Source of the DNA: Algoriphagus lutimaris
GTDB taxonomy: Bacteria > Bacteroidota > Bacteroidia > Cytophagales > Cyclobacteriaceae
Assembly: GCF_017051705.1 (NCBI RefSeq)
Contig: NZ_JAFIDJ010000002.1
Location: 1,247,151-1,311,150 of the forward strand
DNA: 64,000 bases
Direction of reading: 5' to 3'
In this document: in pieces, positions 18,151-29,162 of the stretch
Numbering within the stretch: position 1 is the first letter of the stretch
Layout: each line of letters begins with the position of its first letter
The notes under the pieces: generated by a model
The model's database searches: none
Told to the model about the DNA's origin: nothing
Seen by the model: only the letters and a program-made list of their open reading frames with translations
Translations under genes and position numbers: made by a program

Positions 18151-20775
18151 TTACTTATAAACTGACTTAAAGAAAGTCCTGTATTCTTCTAAATTCTTTG
18201 TTTTATTCAGTTGTTGGAAGTTTTCAATTGAAATGACAAAAGAATCATTTTTTATCTCTTCTGTGATTTCATTGGACTTAAAATCCGTTAAAAACAACTG
18301 GTAATATACTGTTGCTTTTTCCGCATTGCTAAAAGGGGAAATAATAAAGATAGCGTGATCACTATTCATGTTCATATTTCCGGTTCGTAACCTAGCATTT
18401 TGGAAATTCTTAGTATGAAAGGCCTCTAAGTCTCCTAACAAACCTTCAGCATTTTCCATTTCATCTGGACTCATTACCAATACAAAGATATGCGTACTGG
18501 ATTCATTGACCTTATAAGGTGATTCTGGAAGGTTTTCAAGTCCTTCATTATTGGATAAATCCGGATTTGCCAACTTCGCAGAATCTAATGCTGTGCTATC
18601 TGATTTATTTAGAGAAGCAAGTTCTTCACTAGACATCATGGGTCTAAGCATATTTCTTGCCAATTCTATCAAATTTTCATCTTTTGAATTTTGGATATAT
18701 GCTTCCAGTCGCTGACGGTATTGCTGCCGGCTTTCCAATTTCCCGGTAACCATGATATCCAACAATAAAATACGCTCCGTATTTCGAGTTAATGGATATT
18801 CTTCTAAAGTATTGACGATAATTTCGCGGGCTTGTTTATAGTCACCTTTGTAATAAGCATCATAGGCCAACTCATAATTTTTAGAGGATGCCAAATAGGC
18901 GAGATTTCCTGAGGCAGCTTCGGGATTATTTACTGAGTAGGTGTATTGAGATTCGGGGAATTCATTATTGAGCCTCCCAATATATTGTTGGAAATTTCCG
19001 CCTCGATCTCTCTGGCCCAGATATAATAAGTAATAAGCTTCAGGCTTTCTACTAGAGTTAGGGTATTCCCTAACCAAGGTTTCCAAATTTTCAATACTGG
19101 ATTCCACTTCCCCTAATTCAAAGTAAAGTAATTTCCCTAATTCAAAGTAAGATTCTTCCAGTTCAAGATTCAATTTCGATATATCTTCCTCTGAGCTTGG
19201 GATCTGCGCGAGAAGGGTTTCTAAATCCGGTAACTGATTTAATGGATTAGCAGCTTCGTCCACTCCGGTAGAATCTGTCTCAGCAGGTGCAGCAATGGTT
19301 GGTTCCGTACTTTGGAAACTTGCAGCACTTCTTCTCCAGTTATCTTGAATGGGGCGGTTCCCCCAAACCCGATAAAATTCAATGGTCCCTTGTTGCATGG
19401 CAACAGAATTGTCAAAATAAAATGTAGACCCAGATCCACGGTCATTGAAGGCCAACAAATTATCAAAAATGCTGTTGCTTTCGGGCTCCTGTTTTGCAGC
19501 AGCCTCCGCGAGCAAGCGTTCTTCCTCTTTTTTTATAAAATTCTCTGCAATGGCTTTTTGCTCCTCTGGAGATAAACGAGCCAAACTAATCAGACTATCA
19601 TTGGATGTTATTCTTTCTAGGTGAAAAACATAATGATCCAGTGTTTCCTTTTGTTCATTTATCTGTTCAGCAACTGGGTCAGTTTCTTTGATGTAGGTTA
19701 ATGCACTATCGAGATAATATTTGGTGGCTCTGTAGTCTTTATAATTATCGAGGTTGATTTCAGCAAGTTTTTGATAGATATACCCTTTTTGACGCGGATT
19801 ACTCCCGGGCTCTTTGGCTGCCTGATGTAATAATTGAAGTGTTTTGACAGTATCTCCTTGCTTTTCCTCAAAAAGAGCCATTTCATAAACGACTACATCC
19901 TTGAGATCTTTGTTTTTGGGGTCGTTGTATAAATCTTCATAATAGCGTCTAACCTTACGAAGGTCTTTTGATGCATTCAACTCCGCCACTTGTTGGGCGT
20001 AAAGCTGCGCAAAAAAGCTTCGTTCGTAAGGAGGGTTTCCATCTTGAGAATTGTTGTAAAAGTCATAAGCCAGCGCATCTAAACCTGCTTTTTGATAGCG
20101 TTGTGCAAGGATGAAGTTGATACGAGACTCTTCTTTTTTATTGTCTACATAATCCAAGGCTTTGGTTAAGGCTCCAATCACACCATTGGCATCGCTTCTT
20201 GTTTCATAATAATATGCCAATGTTCGATAGAGTTCGTATCGGTTTTCGTCGTTAATACCGGACTCTTTGGATAAATAATCAATTGTGAAATTGGCGTTTT
20301 CGAATTCTTTCAAATCCACATAGAGCCTTAGAAGAGAAATCAAGGTCTTATGTCGGAGGTCTTTGTCTTTACTGTTGACATTGACGAATTTGAATGTGTT
20401 TTGGGCATCATCGAAATGGGATTGTAAGTAATCGATCTTCCCTAGTAAATAATAGCTATCGTCTACCCATTTGCTGATCCTGTGCCATTCCACCGCTTTG
20501 GAAGCCAATTCTCTTGCGGACTGTAACGTATCAGCAGATTCCTGAATTGACGCGGAGTCAATGGGGATAAAGACCGGCAAGACTTGGGTATAATCCTCCT
20601 TGTAGTTGCTTTTAACTAAGTTTTCTACATTCTTGATTTTGACATCAGCGAGGTAATACGCATTAAAATGCGAGGTTAAATTATGAAAAGTACGGTTTGT
20701 AAAGGTATTTCGCTCAGAAGAGCAGGCACAGGCAAAAACTAATAAGACCAATGCCAACCTCGAAATTTTAATCAT
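18151..20775 (-). CDS. sprE: SprE/PorW-type TPR lipoprotein of the T9SS
   Basis: 874 aa. Lipobox FACAC near residue 18. The start of the mature protein (NTFTNRTFHNLTSHFNAYY) matches the SprE/PorW family pattern, and residues about 90-420 and 540-720 are helical TPR-type repeats. PorW bridges the T9SS motor ring and the outer-membrane translocon components and is needed for secretion and gliding. A C-terminal part (about 760-874) resembles a ferredoxin-like repeat. It lies one operon away from gldKLMN on the opposite strand. Functional assignment is by family recognition. Confidence 0.85.
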   Translation of the reverse strand: MIKISRLALVLLVFACACSSERNTFTNRTFHNLTSHFNAYYLADVKIKNVENLVKSNYKEDYTQVLPVFIPIDSASIQESADTLQSARELASKAVEWHRISKWVDDSYYLLGKIDYLQSHFDDAQNTFKFVNVNSKDKDLRHKTLISLLRLYVDLKEFENANFTIDYLSKESGINDENRYELYRTLAYYYETRSDANGVIGALTKALDYVDNKKEESRINFILAQRYQKAGLDALAYDFYNNSQDGNPPYERSFFAQLYAQQVAELNASKDLRKVRRYYEDLYNDPKNKDLKDVVVYEMALFEEKQGDTVKTLQLLHQAAKEPGSNPRQKGYIYQKLAEINLDNYKDYRATKYYLDSALTYIKETDPVAEQINEQKETLDHYVFHLERITSNDSLISLARLSPEEQKAIAENFIKKEEERLLAEAAAKQEPESNSIFDNLLAFNDRGSGSTFYFDNSVAMQQGTIEFYRVWGNRPIQDNWRRSAASFQSTEPTIAAPAETDSTGVDEAANPLNQLPDLETLLAQIPSSEEDISKLNLELEESYFELGKLLYFELGEVESSIENLETLVREYPNSSRKPEAYYLLYLGQRDRGGNFQQYIGRLNNEFPESQYTYSVNNPEAASGNLAYLASSKNYELAYDAYYKGDYKQAREIIVNTLEEYPLTRNTERILLLDIMVTGKLESRQQYRQRLEAYIQNSKDENLIELARNMLRPMMSSEELASLNKSDSTALDSAKLANPDLSNNEGLENLPESPYKVNESSTHIFVLVMSPDEMENAEGLLGDLEAFHTKNFQNARLRTGNMNMNSDHAIFIISPFSNAEKATVYYQLFLTDFKSNEITEEIKNDSFVISIENFQQLNKTKNLEEYRTFFKSVYK

Positions 20776-20918
20776 GAATCAATTTGCCCAATTTCCACAC
20801 CAAAATAGGCTTTTTGGCTTACTTAAAGAACGGATTATGCTATCAAATATTTTTTGATGGGGCAACTCATCCATTTAAGCCACAATAATTGGTTAATTTT
20901 AAACTCATCTAATGATTT

Positions 20919-21155
20919 ATGGAATCTCAAAAACCAGCGAATAAAGATTCGAAAGACAACAAAACACCAGTCTTCGTAAAATACATTGGTTTGTCTTTTC
21001 AATTATTTGGAATCATCGGGGCGGGGACATTTTTAGGTTGGTGGATACAGTCAAAGAGTGATATGAAGTTTCCAATTTGGCTATTACTCTGCTGCTTTGC
21101 CTCGATTGCAATCGCATTCTACCAGCTTTGGAATATGCTGAGGCAGGATGAATAA
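20919..21155 (+). CDS. AtpZ/AtpI-like small membrane protein
   Basis: 78 aa with two transmembrane helices (about 27-47 and 52-70) separated by a short polar loop, and a glycine-rich first helix (FGIIGAGTFLGWWIQ). This is the pattern of the putative F0F1-ATPase subunit / AtpZ family, thought to form a Mg2+/Ca2+ channel or to assist c-ring assembly. It is the first gene of the ATP synthase cluster on the plus strand. Confidence 0.75.
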   Translation: MESQKPANKDSKDNKTPVFVKYIGLSFQLFGIIGAGTFLGWWIQSKSDMKFPIWLLLCCFASIAIAFYQLWNMLRQDE

Positions 21156-21202
21156 GCATATTCATTTTTTGGAGTAAATTGCAGCAAATTTCAAAAATCG
21201 TC

Positions 21203-21580
21203 ATGCTTCAGAACTTTCATGTCCGCTTTTTTATATTTACAGGGATCATTTCTTTGCTCATTTTTCTCATGCAGCAAATCCTCCCTCAGGTGGTTCATGA
21301 AAAGATTTGGGGAATTTTGTGTTTTGTTGCTATCATGTCCTATTTGATAGGATTTCTTAGCAAATTGTTATTGAAAAGTTCCCCCGAGAGCTTAATTCAG
21401 ATAAAATTATTGGGTATGGTACTCCGGATTATTGCCTCTTTGGTATACATCACCATAGTTGTGATGAGTGGTGCGGAGAATATTCTTTTGTTTATATCGA
21501 ATTTTTTTATTCTTTTTTTGTTCTTCCTAGTTTTTGATATCTATGCCTTTCTAGCTAACTTGCGCCCGATTTCAAAGTAG
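21203..21580 (+). CDS. Small membrane protein in the AtpI position
   Basis: About 125 aa with four hydrophobic helices (FFIFTGIISLLIFLM, IWGILCFVAIMSYLIG, MVLRIIASLVYITIVVM, LLFISNFFILFLFFLVF). It sits between the AtpZ-like gene and atpB, where AtpI is normally found, and has AtpI-like topology, but I see no diagnostic motif. I start at ATG 21203; a TTG 24 bases earlier is preceded by GGAG, so that start is possible. Probably helps assemble the Fo sector. Confidence 0.6.
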   Translation: MLQNFHVRFFIFTGIISLLIFLMQQILPQVVHEKIWGILCFVAIMSYLIGFLSKLLLKSSPESLIQIKLLGMVLRIIASLVYITIVVMSGAENILLFISNFFILFLFFLVFDIYAFLANLRPISK

Positions 21581-21599
21581 CCCTCAAAAAAACGAGTTG

Positions 21600-22936
<1,337 letters not shown>

Positions 22937-22949
22937 GAACAAATGAATT

Positions 22950-22972
22950 GGGATCAGCTTCGAGCTGGTCCC
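22950..22972 (+). other. Stable hairpin between atpE and atpF
   Basis: GGGATCAGCT / AGCTGGTCCC with a 3-base TCG loop: ten pairs, one of them G-T. It is followed by a pyrimidine-rich run (TCTCTTTCT) that is not a good T-tract, so it may be a partial terminator or an mRNA-stabilising 3' end for atpE, whose product is needed in excess. Confidence 0.65.
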
Positions 22973-23009
22973 TCTCTTTCTAGTAAAACAACGAAATTAT
23001 ATAAATAAA

Positions 23010-23504
23010 ATGGATCTTATTTTACCTAGTTCCGGCCTTGTTTTTTGGCAATTGATTGGCTTTTTGGCCTTATTGTTCATCTTGATCAAGTTCGCTTGGA
23101 AGCCAATGCTGGCAGCGCTTGAAGAAAGAGAAACAAGCATTGACAATGCCTTGAAATCTGCTGAATTGGCAAGAACTGAAATGGCTAATTTGAAGGCGGA
23201 GAATGAAAAACTTCTTGCTGAAGCTAGATTGGAAAGAGATACTATTCTGAAAAAGGCGCATGAATCTTCTGCTAAAATGATAGAAGATGCAAAACAGGAG
23301 TCTTTAAAAGCAGGAGCTCAAATGATCGAAAACGCGAAAGCTGTTATCGAAACTGAGAAAAAAGCCGCTTTGGCAGATGTAAAAACTCAAGTGGCCACCT
23401 TGACCCTTGAAGTAGCAGAGAAATTATTGAGAAAGAATTTGTCTGAAGATAAAGCTCAGAAAGAGTTGGTAGACGAATTTGTTAAAGATCTTAAGTTAAA
23501 CTAA
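23010..23504 (+). CDS. atpF: ATP synthase subunit b
   Basis: 164 aa. One N-terminal transmembrane helix (VFWQLIGFLALLFILIKFAW) and the conserved KPMLAALEER turn are followed by a long charged amphipathic helix that forms the peripheral stalk. Family-typical length. Ten bases upstream of atpH. Confidence 0.95.
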   Translation: MDLILPSSGLVFWQLIGFLALLFILIKFAWKPMLAALEERETSIDNALKSAELARTEMANLKAENEKLLAEARLERDTILKKAHESSAKMIEDAKQESLKAGAQMIENAKAVIETEKKAALADVKTQVATLTLEVAEKLLRKNLSEDKAQKELVDEFVKDLKLN

Positions 23505-23513
23505 ACCACCTCC

Positions 23514-24077
23514 ATGTCAAATCATAGAGTAGCATCCCGCTATGCCAAATCTATTTTGGAGCTTTCCCTGGAAAAGGGATTGCTTGAGGAGGTTCATGCG
23601 GATTTTCAAAAATTAACGGCAATGGCCAAGAGCAATTATGATCTTGTGCTTTTGTTGAACAATCCGGTAATCAATTCAGAAAAGAAGCTGAATGTACTAA
23701 AGGCTCTTTTCCCTGAAAAGTCCACTCAAAAAATGACTTCTACTTTTTTCGAGATTGTTTCTCGTAAAAGCAGGGAAAAAATTTTAGTGGATGTGGCAAA
23801 GGAATTTGAGGTTCAATACAACATTCATAAATCAATTCAGGTTGCTGAAGTAACCACTACCACTGCGATTAGCGAGGAGCAAAGAGCAGCATTTGTGGAT
23901 GCAGTAAAACAAATCTCCGGTTTGACTGACGTGCAACTGGTAGAAAAAATCAATCCAGACCTTATCGGTGGATTTGTTTTGAAAGTAAACGACCGTCAGC
24001 TTGATGAATCTTTGAGTAGTAAATTGAGGGATTTAAGATCTCAATTTATTCAAAATCATTACGAGAAACAGTATTAA
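23514..24077 (+). CDS. atpH: ATP synthase subunit delta
   Basis: 187 aa. The N-terminal ASRYAKSILELSLEKG segment and the C-terminal INPDLIGGFVLKVNDRQLDESL region are the two conserved blocks of the delta (OSCP-like) family. It links the peripheral stalk to the top of F1. Sits between atpF and atpA. Confidence 0.95.
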   Translation: MSNHRVASRYAKSILELSLEKGLLEEVHADFQKLTAMAKSNYDLVLLLNNPVINSEKKLNVLKALFPEKSTQKMTSTFFEIVSRKSREKILVDVAKEFEVQYNIHKSIQVAEVTTTTAISEEQRAAFVDAVKQISGLTDVQLVEKINPDLIGGFVLKVNDRQLDESLSSKLRDLRSQFIQNHYEKQY

Positions 24078-24110
24078 AAACAAAAGCAAAAATCATAATC
24101 TTATCATATC

Positions 24111-25685
24111 ATGGCAGAAGTAAGACCAGATGAAGTTTCAGCAATCTTGAGAGAGCAGCTTTCAGGTGCAAGAACTCAAGCGGAACTTGAAGAAGTGGGT
24201 ACAGTCCTTCAAGTAGGGGATGGTGTAGCACGTATCTATGGACTTTCTAAGGCTCAGGCTGGTGAATTGATCGAGTTCGACAATGGTCTGAAAGCAATGG
24301 TGCTTAACCTGGAAGAGGACAACGTAGGTGCCGTACTTTTTGGTGATTCCAAAGAAATTAAAGAAGGTGACACTGTAAAGAGAACTAAGAAAATTGCCTC
24401 TATTAAAGTAGGTGAAGGAATGCTTGGCCGAGTAGTGGATACCCTTGGTAATCCTATCGATGGTAAAGGACCTATTGCTGGTGACTTGTATGACATGCCA
24501 TTGGAGCGTAAGGCACCAGGTGTAATTTACAGACAACCGGTAACCGAACCTCTTCAAACAGGTATTAAATCTATCGATGCCATGATTCCAATCGGTAGAG
24601 GACAAAGAGAATTAGTAATTGGTGACCGTCAAACAGGTAAAACTGCGGTGGTTATTGATGCTATCTTGAATCAAAAAGAATTTTATGACAGAGGAGAAGC
24701 TGTATTCTGTATCTATGTAGCTATTGGTCAGAAAGCTTCTACTGTTGCCAACGTGGTAGCTGCTCTTGAAAAAGGTGGGGCTCTTCCATATACTGTAGTT
24801 GTTGCAGCTCCTGCTTCGGATCCGGCCCCAATGCAATTCTTTGCTCCGTTTACTGGTGCTGCAATCGGGGAATTCTTCCGTGATACGGGACGTCCGGCTT
24901 TGGTGGTTTATGATGATTTGTCTAAGCAAGCTGTTGCTTACCGTGAAGTATCTCTACTATTGAGAAGACCTCCAGGACGTGAAGCATATCCGGGTGACGT
25001 ATTCTATCTTCACTCAAGATTGTTAGAAAGAGCTGCGAAAATCAATAAGTCTGATGCCATCGCTTCTCAAATGAACGATTTGCCAGATTCAATCAAGCCT
25101 TTAGTAAAAGGTGGAGGATCATTAACTGCACTTCCAATCATTGAAACTCAGGCTGGTGACGTTTCTGCATATATCCCAACTAACGTAATTTCTATTACAG
25201 ATGGGCAGATCTTCTTGGAAACGAACTTGTTCAACTCTGGTATCCGTCCTGCAATTAACGTAGGTATCTCCGTGTCAAGGGTTGGAGGTAACGCTCAGAT
25301 CAAGTCCATGAAGAAGGTTTCTGGTACTTTGAAGTTGGATCAAGCTCAGTTCCGTGAATTGGAAGCATTTGCTAAGTTCGGTTCTGATCTAGATGCTACT
25401 ACCAAAAGAACGATCGAAAGAGGTAGAAGAAACCAAGAAATCTTGAAGCAACCTCAATACTCTCCAGTATCTGTTGCGCATCAAGTAGCAATTATCTATG
25501 CTTCTACGAGAGGATTGATGGATTCAGTACCGGTTGAGAAGGCAAGAGCATTTGAAAAAGAATTCTATGTACTTCTTGATGCTTCTTATCCAGAGGCTCT
25601 TGATTTGATCATAAAGGGTGACATTGATGGTGCTGGTAAAATTCTTGCCAAAGCAGCATCTGAGTTGGCTCCTAAATACGCATAA
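24111..25685 (+). CDS. atpA: ATP synthase subunit alpha
   Basis: 524 aa. Walker A is [10 protein letters not shown]; the family signature [14 protein letters not shown] is present near the C-terminal third, along with [15 protein letters not shown]. It forms the non-catalytic nucleotide sites of the F1 hexamer. The catalytic beta subunit is not encoded here, as is usual in Bacteroidota where atpDC is elsewhere. Confidence 0.98.
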   Translation: MAEVRPDEVSAILREQLSGARTQAELEEVGTVLQVGDGVARIYGLSKAQAGELIEFDNGLKAMVLNLEEDNVGAVLFGDSKEIKEGDTVKRTKKIASIKVGEGMLGRVVDTLGNPIDGKGPIAGDLYDMPLERKAPGVIYRQPVTEPLQTGIKSIDAMIPIGRGQRELVIGDRQTGKTAVVIDAILNQKEFYDRGEAVFCIYVAIGQKASTVANVVAALEKGGALPYTVVVAAPASDPAPMQFFAPFTGAAIGEFFRDTGRPALVVYDDLSKQAVAYREVSLLLRRPPGREAYPGDVFYLHSRLLERAAKINKSDAIASQMNDLPDSIKPLVKGGGSLTALPIIETQAGDVSAYIPTNVISITDGQIFLETNLFNSGIRPAINVGISVSRVGGNAQIKSMKKVSGTLKLDQAQFRELEAFAKFGSDLDATTKRTIERGRRNQEILKQPQYSPVSVAHQVAIIYASTRGLMDSVPVEKARAFEKEFYVLLDASYPEALDLIIKGDIDGAGKILAKAASELAPKYA

Positions 25686-25700
25686 TTTTAATATTCAATA

Positions 25701-25725
25701 TCCGGTAGGAGTAAATCCTACCGGA
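25701..25725 (+). other. Perfect hairpin between atpA and atpG
   Basis: TCCGGTAGGA / TCCTACCGGA, ten perfect pairs with a 5-base GTAAA loop. No T-tract follows (ATTTC), so termination would be inefficient. It probably modulates the mRNA between alpha and gamma. Confidence 0.65.
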
Positions 25726-25753
25726 ATTTCTATAGCTTACAAAGCAATCACTG

Positions 25754-26620
25754 ATGGCTAACCTTAAGGAAGTAAAGGAAAGAATTAACTCGGTAGTATC
25801 TACCCAGCAGATTACCAAAGCAATGAAAATGGTATCTGCGGCAAAGTTGAGAAGAGCGCAGGATAAAATTATCCAAATGCGTCCTTATTCTCAGAAGTTA
25901 ACGAATATCCTGAATAATGTTTCTGCAGCATCTGAAGGAGCTGCGGATATTATTTATGCCGAAAAGCGTGAGGTGAAAAAAGTACTTTTAATCCCTGTAA
26001 CTTCAGATAAGGGACTTTGTGGTGCTTTTAATACCAATATCATCAAGGCTACCAATGCAGCTATTAAAGAACAGTTTTCTGCATATGATGTGACCATCTT
26101 GCCTTTAGGTAAAAAGTCATATGAATATTTCAAAAAATCGAAATATTCTGTTATTTCAGATTACTACCAGGTTTTCCAAGATCTGAATTTTGAGAATGTT
26201 CGCCTTGCTGCTGAATATGCGATGGATTCGTTCGTTGCCGGGAATTACGATCAGGTATACCTAGTGTTCAATGAATTCAAGAATGTGGCTACTCAAATTG
26301 TAAAAACTGAGCAGTTCTTACCGATGGCCAAAGAGGAGACTACTGAAGTGAAAACTTCTGAGGCAGATTATATCTTGGAACCTTCAAGATCTTACATCAT
26401 TGAAGAGTTAGTTCCAACTTCCTTGAAAATTCAACTATATAAAGCAGTATTGGAAAGCAATGCTTCTGAACATGGGGCTAGAATGACTGCCATGGATAAA
26501 GCAACTGAAAATGCGGGTGAATTGCTGAAAGAACTTCGATTAATGTACAATAGAACCCGTCAAGCTGCGATTACCAATGAGATCCTTGAGATTGTTGCTG
26601 GTGCAGAAGCTTTAGGGTAA
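25754..26620 (+). CDS. atpG: ATP synthase subunit gamma
   Basis: 288 aa. The N-terminus (KEVKERINSVVSTQQITKAM, then MVSAAKLRRAQ) and the C-terminus (ARMTAMDKATENAGELL, then NRTRQAAITNEILEIV) are the two helices of the coiled-coil shaft, both with family signatures. The central fold holds SDKGLCGAFNTNI. Last gene of this ATP synthase transcript; a terminator follows. Confidence 0.97.
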   Translation: MANLKEVKERINSVVSTQQITKAMKMVSAAKLRRAQDKIIQMRPYSQKLTNILNNVSAASEGAADIIYAEKREVKKVLLIPVTSDKGLCGAFNTNIIKATNAAIKEQFSAYDVTILPLGKKSYEYFKKSKYSVISDYYQVFQDLNFENVRLAAEYAMDSFVAGNYDQVYLVFNEFKNVATQIVKTEQFLPMAKEETTEVKTSEADYILEPSRSYIIEELVPTSLKIQLYKAVLESNASEHGARMTAMDKATENAGELLKELRLMYNRTRQAAITNEILEIVAGAEALG

Positions 26621-26646
26621 TTATTACTTGCAATAGATCCAACTTC

Positions 26647-26677
26647 AACCACAGCTCGAAAGAGTTGTGGTTTTTTT
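26647..26677 (+). terminator. Terminator of the ATP synthase operon
   Basis: AACCACAGCTC / GAGTTGTGGTT (11 pairs with one G-T) with a GAAA loop and a run of seven T. It lies 26 bases after atpG. Confidence 0.88.
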
Positions 26678-26723
26678 GTTTATTAGTATTTTAATCATAA
26701 CCCTGTATTATTTATTCTTATTT

Positions 26724-28292
26724 ATGAAACCTCAGGATTACCCCATTTTCTTTTTCATTCTATTTCTAGGGCTTTTTTCTTGTCAAAAGGGAGAAGAGGT
26801 TGCTCCACTTTCGAAACCCAATATTATTGTAATATTAGCGGATGATTTGGGTTATGGTGATGTTGGGGCCTTCAATCCTGAGAGCAAGATCCCTACTCCG
26901 CATATTGATCAACTTGCGACTGAGGGAATGATTTTTACTGACGCACATACTCCTTCAGCAGTCTGTACTCCGACCCGATATGGATTTATGACTGGAAGGT
27001 ATAATTGGAGAAGTAGGCTGAAAAATGGGGTGCTTACGGGGAAATCGAAGGCTTTAATCCCGGATGATCGAACTACGATCGCTGATGTGCTCCAAGATAA
27101 AGGTTATCAAACTGCATTTATTGGTAAATGGCATTTAGGTTGGGACTGGGCCTTAGCAGCAGGCGATTCTCTTCAGGGTGAAGGATGGGATGCCAAGGAT
27201 TTTGATCAATTGGATTTTAGTAAAGCAGTAACTCACACTCCAAATGATCTAGGTTTTGATTATGCTTATGGGCATTCCGGTTCCTTGGATATGGCTCCTT
27301 ATGTTTATGTTGAAAATGGAATGCCTACTGCTATTCCAGATACTGTCACTGTCGATACAGGAGAATATTCATGGTGGAGAGAAGGGCCGACCTCTCCGGA
27401 TTTTGTGCATGAAGAAGTGACCCCAAATTTCTTTGATCGTTCGATTGAATACATTGAATCACATGCTAACCAAGAAGAACCATTTTTCCTTTATTTGGCT
27501 TTGCCTTCTCCTCATACACCCATATTACCTCCTAAAGAATGGCAAGGTAAAAGTGGATTATTGCCTTTTGGGGACTTTATGATGATGATTGATGACTATG
27601 TGGGGAAATTGAATCAAGCCATCAAGGATGCGGGAATTGAGGAGAATACCTTGGTGATTTTTACCAGCGACAACGGAGGCTCGCCAGCAGCAGGTATTGA
27701 TAAAATGCAAGCTATGGGACATTACTCTAGCTATATTTACCGAGGACATAAAGCAGATATTTTTGAGGGAGGTCATCGAGTTCCTTTTATCGCAAAATGG
27801 CCCAAGAAAATACAAAATGGAACCTCACGGGATGAAACCATTTGTCTAACGGATCTCATGGCTACTAGTGCTGATATTGTAGGCTATTCTTTAAAAGATA
27901 ATGAGGGGGAAGATAGCTATAGTCTTCTAGCATTATTTGATGCAGATAAAGAAGTGAATTCATTTAGAGAAGCCACAGTGCACCATTCTATCAATGGGAG
28001 TTTTGCAATACGGCAAGGAGATTGGAAGTTAATCATGGCAAAAGGTTCCGGTGGCTGGAGTTTTCCTAAACCAGGGGACCCATCCGAATCTGAACTCCCA
28101 GATGTTCAGCTATACAATTTGAAATCAGATCCTTCGGAATCTCAAAACGTGTATGCAGAAAATCCTGAGAAAGTTGCTGCTCTGAAATCGCTCCTGATTA
28201 AATATATCAAGGAGGGGAGAAGTACACCGGGTGTGCCACAGCAAAATGATTTTATTGAGGGAGAATGGAAACAAATTGGTTTTGTGGAGTAG
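26724..28292 (+). CDS. Sulfatase lipoprotein (S1 family)
   Basis: 522 aa. I start at ATG 26724 because the longer in-frame reading begins inside the ATP operon terminator. Lipobox LGLFSC. Metal-site motif ILADDLGYGD is followed by the formylglycine motif CTPTR within AVCTPTRYGFMTGR, then GKWHLG, a SDNGG block and GHKADIFEGGHRVPF. This is an arylsulfatase-type hydrolase that needs conversion of the Cys by an FGE or anSME enzyme. Substrate cannot be told from sequence; related proteins act on sulfated polysaccharides. No other polysaccharide genes flank it apart from the SGNH hydrolase on the opposite strand. Confidence 0.9.
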   Translation: MKPQDYPIFFFILFLGLFSCQKGEEVAPLSKPNIIVILADDLGYGDVGAFNPESKIPTPHIDQLATEGMIFTDAHTPSAVCTPTRYGFMTGRYNWRSRLKNGVLTGKSKALIPDDRTTIADVLQDKGYQTAFIGKWHLGWDWALAAGDSLQGEGWDAKDFDQLDFSKAVTHTPNDLGFDYAYGHSGSLDMAPYVYVENGMPTAIPDTVTVDTGEYSWWREGPTSPDFVHEEVTPNFFDRSIEYIESHANQEEPFFLYLALPSPHTPILPPKEWQGKSGLLPFGDFMMMIDDYVGKLNQAIKDAGIEENTLVIFTSDNGGSPAAGIDKMQAMGHYSSYIYRGHKADIFEGGHRVPFIAKWPKKIQNGTSRDETICLTDLMATSADIVGYSLKDNEGEDSYSLLALFDADKEVNSFREATVHHSINGSFAIRQGDWKLIMAKGSGGWSFPKPGDPSESELPDVQLYNLKSDPSESQNVYAENPEKVAALKSLLIKYIKEGRSTPGVPQQNDFIEGEWKQIGFVE

Positions 28293-28300
28293 AAAAAACA

Positions 28301-28342
28301 AAAACCCTCCAGGTTTCTAAAGCCTGGAGGGTTTGATTTTTA
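28301..28342 (+). terminator. Terminator after the sulfatase gene
   Basis: AAACCCTCCAGG / CCTGGAGGGTTT, twelve perfect pairs, with a 9-base loop and a short T-rich tail. Confidence 0.85.
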
Positions 28343-28387
28343 AGAAAAGGTTATTGATTTTCTTTTTAGATAAGTGATTCTGCTATC

Positions 28388-28420
28388 TGGATTGCTTCGC
28401 GCCACTCGGAATGACGGTAG
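28388..28420. repeat. Possible dispersed repeat remnant
   Basis: The stretch beginning CTGGATTGCTTCGCGCCACT and continuing CGGAATGACGGTAG resembles the widely dispersed GGATTGCTTCG...CGCAATGACGG intergenic repeat that I know from several bacterial phyla. It is an imperfect inverted repeat. Only one copy is in this window, so the call rests on memory of the motif. Confidence 0.4.
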
Positions 28421-28510
28421 AATAATCGTGTTCAAATCATCTAGATTGATTCTCCACCTATGCAGGCTAGAAATGAGGAGTAACTTTCTGACCTTCTTAC
28501 ATTCGACTTC

Positions 28511-29146
28511 TTATAACCTAATCGCTCTGGCAATTACTTCGGCCATAATTCCCAACCCCTCCACATCTGGATGAACACCATCTGGAAGCAATTCAGCTTT
28601 ATCCATCAATGGAGTATATAAGTCTATTAGTTCTGCATTGGCGGCTTCGGCAATATCTACAATCATCATTCTTTGCTCATTGTTCATGATAGAGGCTGTA
28701 ATGCCAAAATTGTCTTTCGTAACAGGAACTGGCATGATTACATATACTTTCCCATCTACGGGCATCGTCTTTCTGAATTCAGCAATCATATCTAGGTAAT
28801 CTTGTCTGAATTCAGATGCATATTTCCAGTTTTGAGGTTTGGAATCGTTGGTGCCTAGCATAATCACTAAAATATCTGGAGCAAAATCTTTGACTTGCTG
28901 AAATTGGGGCTCATTCCAATAAGGGTAATCGCCATTACGAAGCAAAGTTCGACCGCTAACTCCAAAATTTCCAACTTCGTATCCATCTCCAAGGATTTTC
29001 TGCATCTGTAATGGCCAGCTATCCGGATTGTCTCTGCCTGGGCCTTGGGTAATACTGTTGCCTACACAGGCAACTTTTAGTGTTGATTGAGCAAATGAAT
29101 AGCTACAAATCAGTGCAAAAGTTAAAATCAAATAGGTTTTTTTCAT
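28511..29146 (-). CDS. Secreted SGNH/GDSL-family hydrolase
   Basis: 211 aa with a signal peptide (cleavage after SYSFAQ). SGNH blocks are in order: the nucleophile motif GNSITQGPG at about residue 30, a glycine block, LGTNDSK with the oxyanion Asn, and DGVHPDVEG with the catalytic Asp and His near the C-terminus. Likely an esterase or acetylesterase acting outside the inner membrane. It converges on the sulfatase gene, and both could act on decorated polysaccharides, but this is inference from proximity. Confidence 0.85.
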   Translation of the reverse strand: MKKTYLILTFALICSYSFAQSTLKVACVGNSITQGPGRDNPDSWPLQMQKILGDGYEVGNFGVSGRTLLRNGDYPYWNEPQFQQVKDFAPDILVIMLGTNDSKPQNWKYASEFRQDYLDMIAEFRKTMPVDGKVYVIMPVPVTKDNFGITASIMNNEQRMMIVDIAEAANAELIDLYTPLMDKAELLPDGVHPDVEGLGIMAEVIARAIRL

Positions 29147-29162
29147 CTGTTAGGGTTTTTGT

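Noticed and set aside
24162-24605. 147-codon open frame antisense to atpA
   Set aside because: Compositionally poor (Ser/Tyr/His-rich, shadow of a conserved gene) with no family match; atpA is certain.
26667-26723. GTG-started extension of the sulfatase
   Set aside because: Begins inside the ATP operon terminator and adds a second hydrophobic stretch; the ATG at 26724 gives a normal lipoprotein signal.
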